A DNA stretch of 9,510 bases, from positions 1-9,510 of the forward strand of contig SYID01000088.1 of NCBI GenBank assembly GCA_005798925.1, read 5' to 3'. The translations under genes and the position numbers were made by a program. Positions 6,654 through 9,510 of the stretch are shown piece by piece. The notes under the pieces were generated by a model that was given only the letters and a program-made list of their open reading frames with translations, was not told the DNA's origin and ran no database searches. Source of the stretch: Verrucomicrobiota bacterium. Its GTDB lineage: Bacteria > Verrucomicrobiota > Verrucomicrobiia > Opitutales > UBA953. Numbering within the stretch: the stretch's first letter is position 1; each line of letters starts with the position of its first letter.

Positions 6654-6671
6654 GGCCGCAACCTTGCGGCC
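6654..6671 (+). promoter_or_regulatory. Perfect inverted repeat abutting the SDR start codon
   Basis: GGCCGCAA (6654-6661) and TTGCGGCC (6664-6671) are exact reverse complements separated by CC, and the repeat ends on the base before the ATG at 6672. It could be a dimeric repressor operator or an mRNA hairpin occupying the ribosome-binding region. A third arm, GCGGCCC at 6629-6635, can also pair with GGGCCGC at 6653-6659, so two mutually exclusive stems are possible. TTGACC at 6638-6643 resembles a -35, but the sequence 17 nt later (accttg) is a poor -10. The repeat is seen directly; its function is inferred. Confidence 0.4.
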
Positions 6672-7367
6672 ATGTCCAAGCACATCGCGATCATCGGCGG
6701 CACCTCCGGCATCGGCCGCGCGACCGTCGCGCAGCTCCAGTCCGACGGCCATACGGTGCACGCCGCCTGCCGTTCGCCCGAGAAGCTCGCCGACCTCGGG
6801 ATCGTCGCGCAGCCGTTCGACGCCGCCGCGCCCGGCCCGCTGACCTGGCCTGAGCGCCTCGACGGGTTCGTCTATTTCCCCGGCACGATCATGCTCAGGC
6901 CGTTCCATCGCCTGACCACGGAGGACTTCCAGCGCGAACTGCAGGTGAACCTCTTCGGCGCCATCGCCGCCTTGCAGTCGGCGCTGCCCGCGCTGAAGGC
7001 TTCGGGCAACGCGTCCGTCGTGCTCTTCTCCACCGTCGCCGTCGCGCAGGGCATGCCCATGCACGCGGGCATCGCCGCGGCCAAGGGCGCCGTCGAAGGC
7101 CTCGCCAGGAGCCTCGCCGCCGAATGGGCGCCGGCCATCCGGGTGAACGTCATCGCCCCGTCGCTCACCGACACGCCGCTCGCCGGCGCATTGCTCAACT
7201 CCGACCTCAAGAAGGAAGCCGCCGGGAAGCGTCACCCGTTGCAGCAGGTCGGCCGCTCCGAGGACATGGCGGCGCTCGTCGCGCACCTGCTCTCCGGGAA
7301 TGCGCGTTTCATGACCGGCCAGGTGCTGCACGTGGACGGCGGCCTGTCCGCGGTGCGGACGTTCTGA
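6672..7367 (+). CDS. Short-chain dehydrogenase/reductase (SDR) with catalytic Tyr replaced by Ile
   Basis: The product is a 231-aa cytosolic Rossmann-fold protein of the classical SDR family. The cofactor motif is IIGGTSGIGRAT (TGxxxGxG type), and Arg in AACRSPEK after strand 2 hints at NADP(H). N93 in LQVNLFGA, S120 in LFSTVAV and K138 in AAAKGAVEGL occupy the normal Asn, Ser and Lys active-site positions. The residue four before the Lys, where SDRs have the catalytic Tyr (YxxxK), is I134. The rest of the fold is intact, including IRVNVIAPSLTDTPLA and the C-terminal TGQVLHVDGG, so this does not look like a decayed gene. It may be a redox enzyme with altered chemistry or a non-canonical SDR; I believe similar AAAKGAVEGL proteins with non-Tyr residues exist. 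It stands alone between two terminators. The substrate is unknown. Confidence 0.9.
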   Translation: MSKHIAIIGGTSGIGRATVAQLQSDGHTVHAACRSPEKLADLGIVAQPFDAAAPGPLTWPERLDGFVYFPGTIMLRPFHRLTTEDFQRELQVNLFGAIAALQSALPALKASGNASVVLFSTVAVAQGMPMHAGIAAAKGAVEGLARSLAAEWAPAIRVNVIAPSLTDTPLAGALLNSDLKKEAAGKRHPLQQVGRSEDMAALVAHLLSGNARFMTGQVLHVDGGLSAVRTF

Positions 7368-7376
7368 GATGCGCAT

Positions 7377-7408
7377 AAAAAACCCGGGCGCCTCGCGGGC
7401 CCGGGTTT
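7377..7408. terminator. Bidirectional intrinsic terminator between converging SDR and pyruvate dehydrogenase E2 genes
   Basis: AAACCCGGG (7380-7388) pairs perfectly with CCCGGGTTT (7400-7408), with further inner G-C pairing. On the minus strand the stem is followed by six T residues (complement of 7377-7382), a strong terminator for the pyruvate dehydrogenase operon ending at 7434. On the plus strand only three T residues follow, a weaker terminator for the SDR gene ending at 7367. Confidence 0.87.
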
Positions 7409-7433
7409 CGGGAGAGCCGGTGTTCCGCTTCGC

Positions 7434-8720
<1,287 letters not shown>

Positions 8721-8741
8721 CGGATTTGAGAGGGTGGGGGC

Positions 8742-9510
8742 TCAGGCGAGGACCTTGAGGGCCTCGCGGACGACGCGGTTCACGTCGGGGAGCTGTTGGT
8801 CTTCCATGCGCTTGCAGTAGATCTGCGGGGCGTCGATCGAGGACACGCGGTGGATCGGGGCGTCGAGCTCGTCGAACGCCTTCGACTGGATGAGGTAGGC
8901 CACCTGGGCGTCGACGCCGCAGAAGGGCTTGTTCTCCTCGACCAACAGGGCGCGGTGCGTCTTGCGGACGGAGGCGAGGATGGTCTCCTCGTCGAGCGGG
9001 CGGATCGAGCGGAGGTCGACGACCTCGACGCTGACGCCGTGCTCCTGCTCGAGGATCTCGGCGGCCTTGAGGCTCGTGATCACGGCGCGGCCGTGGGCGA
9101 CGATCGTGAGGTCGGTGCCTGCGCGCTTCACGTCGGCGACGCCGAGCGGCACGATGTAGTCTTCGTCCGGCACCTCGCCCTTGTCGTTGTAAAGGATGGT
9201 GTTCTCCATCACGTAGACCGGATCGTTGTCGCGGATGGCCGCCTTGAGCAGGCCCTTCGCGTCGTACGGCGTGGCCGGGCAGACGACCTTGATGCCCGGG
9301 TGGGAGGCGAGGATGGCCTCGGGCGTGTGGGAATGGGTGGCGCCCACGTTGGTGCCGCCGTTGGCCGGGCCGCGGATGACGATCGGGCAGTTGATGAGGC
9401 CGCCGGACATGTAGCGGATGTTGCCGGCGTTGTTCACGATCTGGTCGAACGCGACGTACGAGAAGGACCAGAACATCAGTTCCATCACCGGGCGGATGCC
9501 GAGCATCGAG
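8742..9510 (-). CDS. pdhB: Pyruvate dehydrogenase E1 component beta subunit, partial (5' end outside window)
   Basis: E1-beta forms the thiamine-diphosphate-dependent E1 heterotetramer with E1-alpha, decarboxylating pyruvate and acetylating the lipoyl group of E2. The window holds about 256 C-terminal residues of the usual 325 or so. The reading frame runs off the edge at 9510, so the ATG at 9506 is internal; the N-terminal part with the cofactor-contacting Glu is not seen. Family segments present are LGIRPVMELMFWSF, DQIVNNAGNIRYMSGG, RGPANGGTNVGATHSH, HPGIKVVCPATPYDAKGLL, the C-terminal transketolase domain VVDLRSIRPLDEETI, and DAPIHRVSSIDAP. The E1-alpha gene is expected just upstream, beyond the window. 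Confidence 0.95.
   Translation of the reverse strand, partial: SMLGIRPVMELMFWSFSYVAFDQIVNNAGNIRYMSGGLINCPIVIRGPANGGTNVGATHSHTPEAILASHPGIKVVCPATPYDAKGLLKAAIRDNDPVYVMENTILYNDKGEVPDEDYIVPLGVADVKRAGTDLTIVAHGRAVITSLKAAEILEQEHGVSVEVVDLRSIRPLDEETILASVRKTHRALLVEENKPFCGVDAQVAYLIQSKAFDELDAPIHRVSSIDAPQIYCKRMEDQQLPDVNRVVREALKVLA

Overview
The window is GC-rich (about two thirds G+C by eye) bacterial chromosome, densely coded on both strands, with no RNA gene, CRISPR array, insertion sequence or phage signature that I can see. A lipid A acyltransferase points to a Gram-negative cell. The mix of signal-peptide-bearing DUF1080 and ThuA proteins, a xylose-isomerase-like epimerase and an exported SGNH hydrolase is typical of Verrucomicrobiota (Opitutales-like) or Planctomycetota; I favour Verrucomicrobiota, but this is inference from gene content. 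No start codon seen has a convincing Shine-Dalgarno sequence.

Layout. (1) Positions 1-2539, minus strand: a tight three-gene run transcribed leftwards. It encodes a DUF457/YdjM-type membrane protein, a secreted GH16 glycoside hydrolase that starts 1 nt after the membrane protein's stop, and a LpxL/HtrB-family lipid A acyltransferase cut by the window edge. (2) Positions 2540-2652: a divergent intergenic region. (3) Positions 2653-6561, plus strand: an exported SGNH/GDSL hydrolase, then (82 bp later) a compact trio of D-tagatose/D-allulose 3-epimerase-like TIM barrel, DUF1080 (3-keto-disaccharide hydrolase family) and ThuA-domain protein, closed by a strong intrinsic terminator. (4) Positions 6672-7367, plus strand: a short-chain dehydrogenase whose catalytic Tyr is replaced by Ile, preceded by a perfect inverted repeat touching its ATG. 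(5) Positions 7377-7408: a terminator shared by converging genes. (6) Positions 7434-9510, minus strand: pyruvate dehydrogenase E1-beta (5' end outside the window) followed by E2.

How it fits together. The pyruvate dehydrogenase pair is housekeeping. The most interesting part is the epimerase-DUF1080-ThuA trio, which looks like a sugar-processing cassette of the 3-keto-glycoside type. The DUF1080 and ThuA proteins carry export signals while the epimerase does not, so the chemistry would be split between envelope and cytosol. The usual partner dehydrogenase (GFO/IDH/MocA family) is absent from the window. The neighbouring exported SGNH hydrolase and GH16 enzyme suggest, without proving, a wider role in breaking down decorated polysaccharides.
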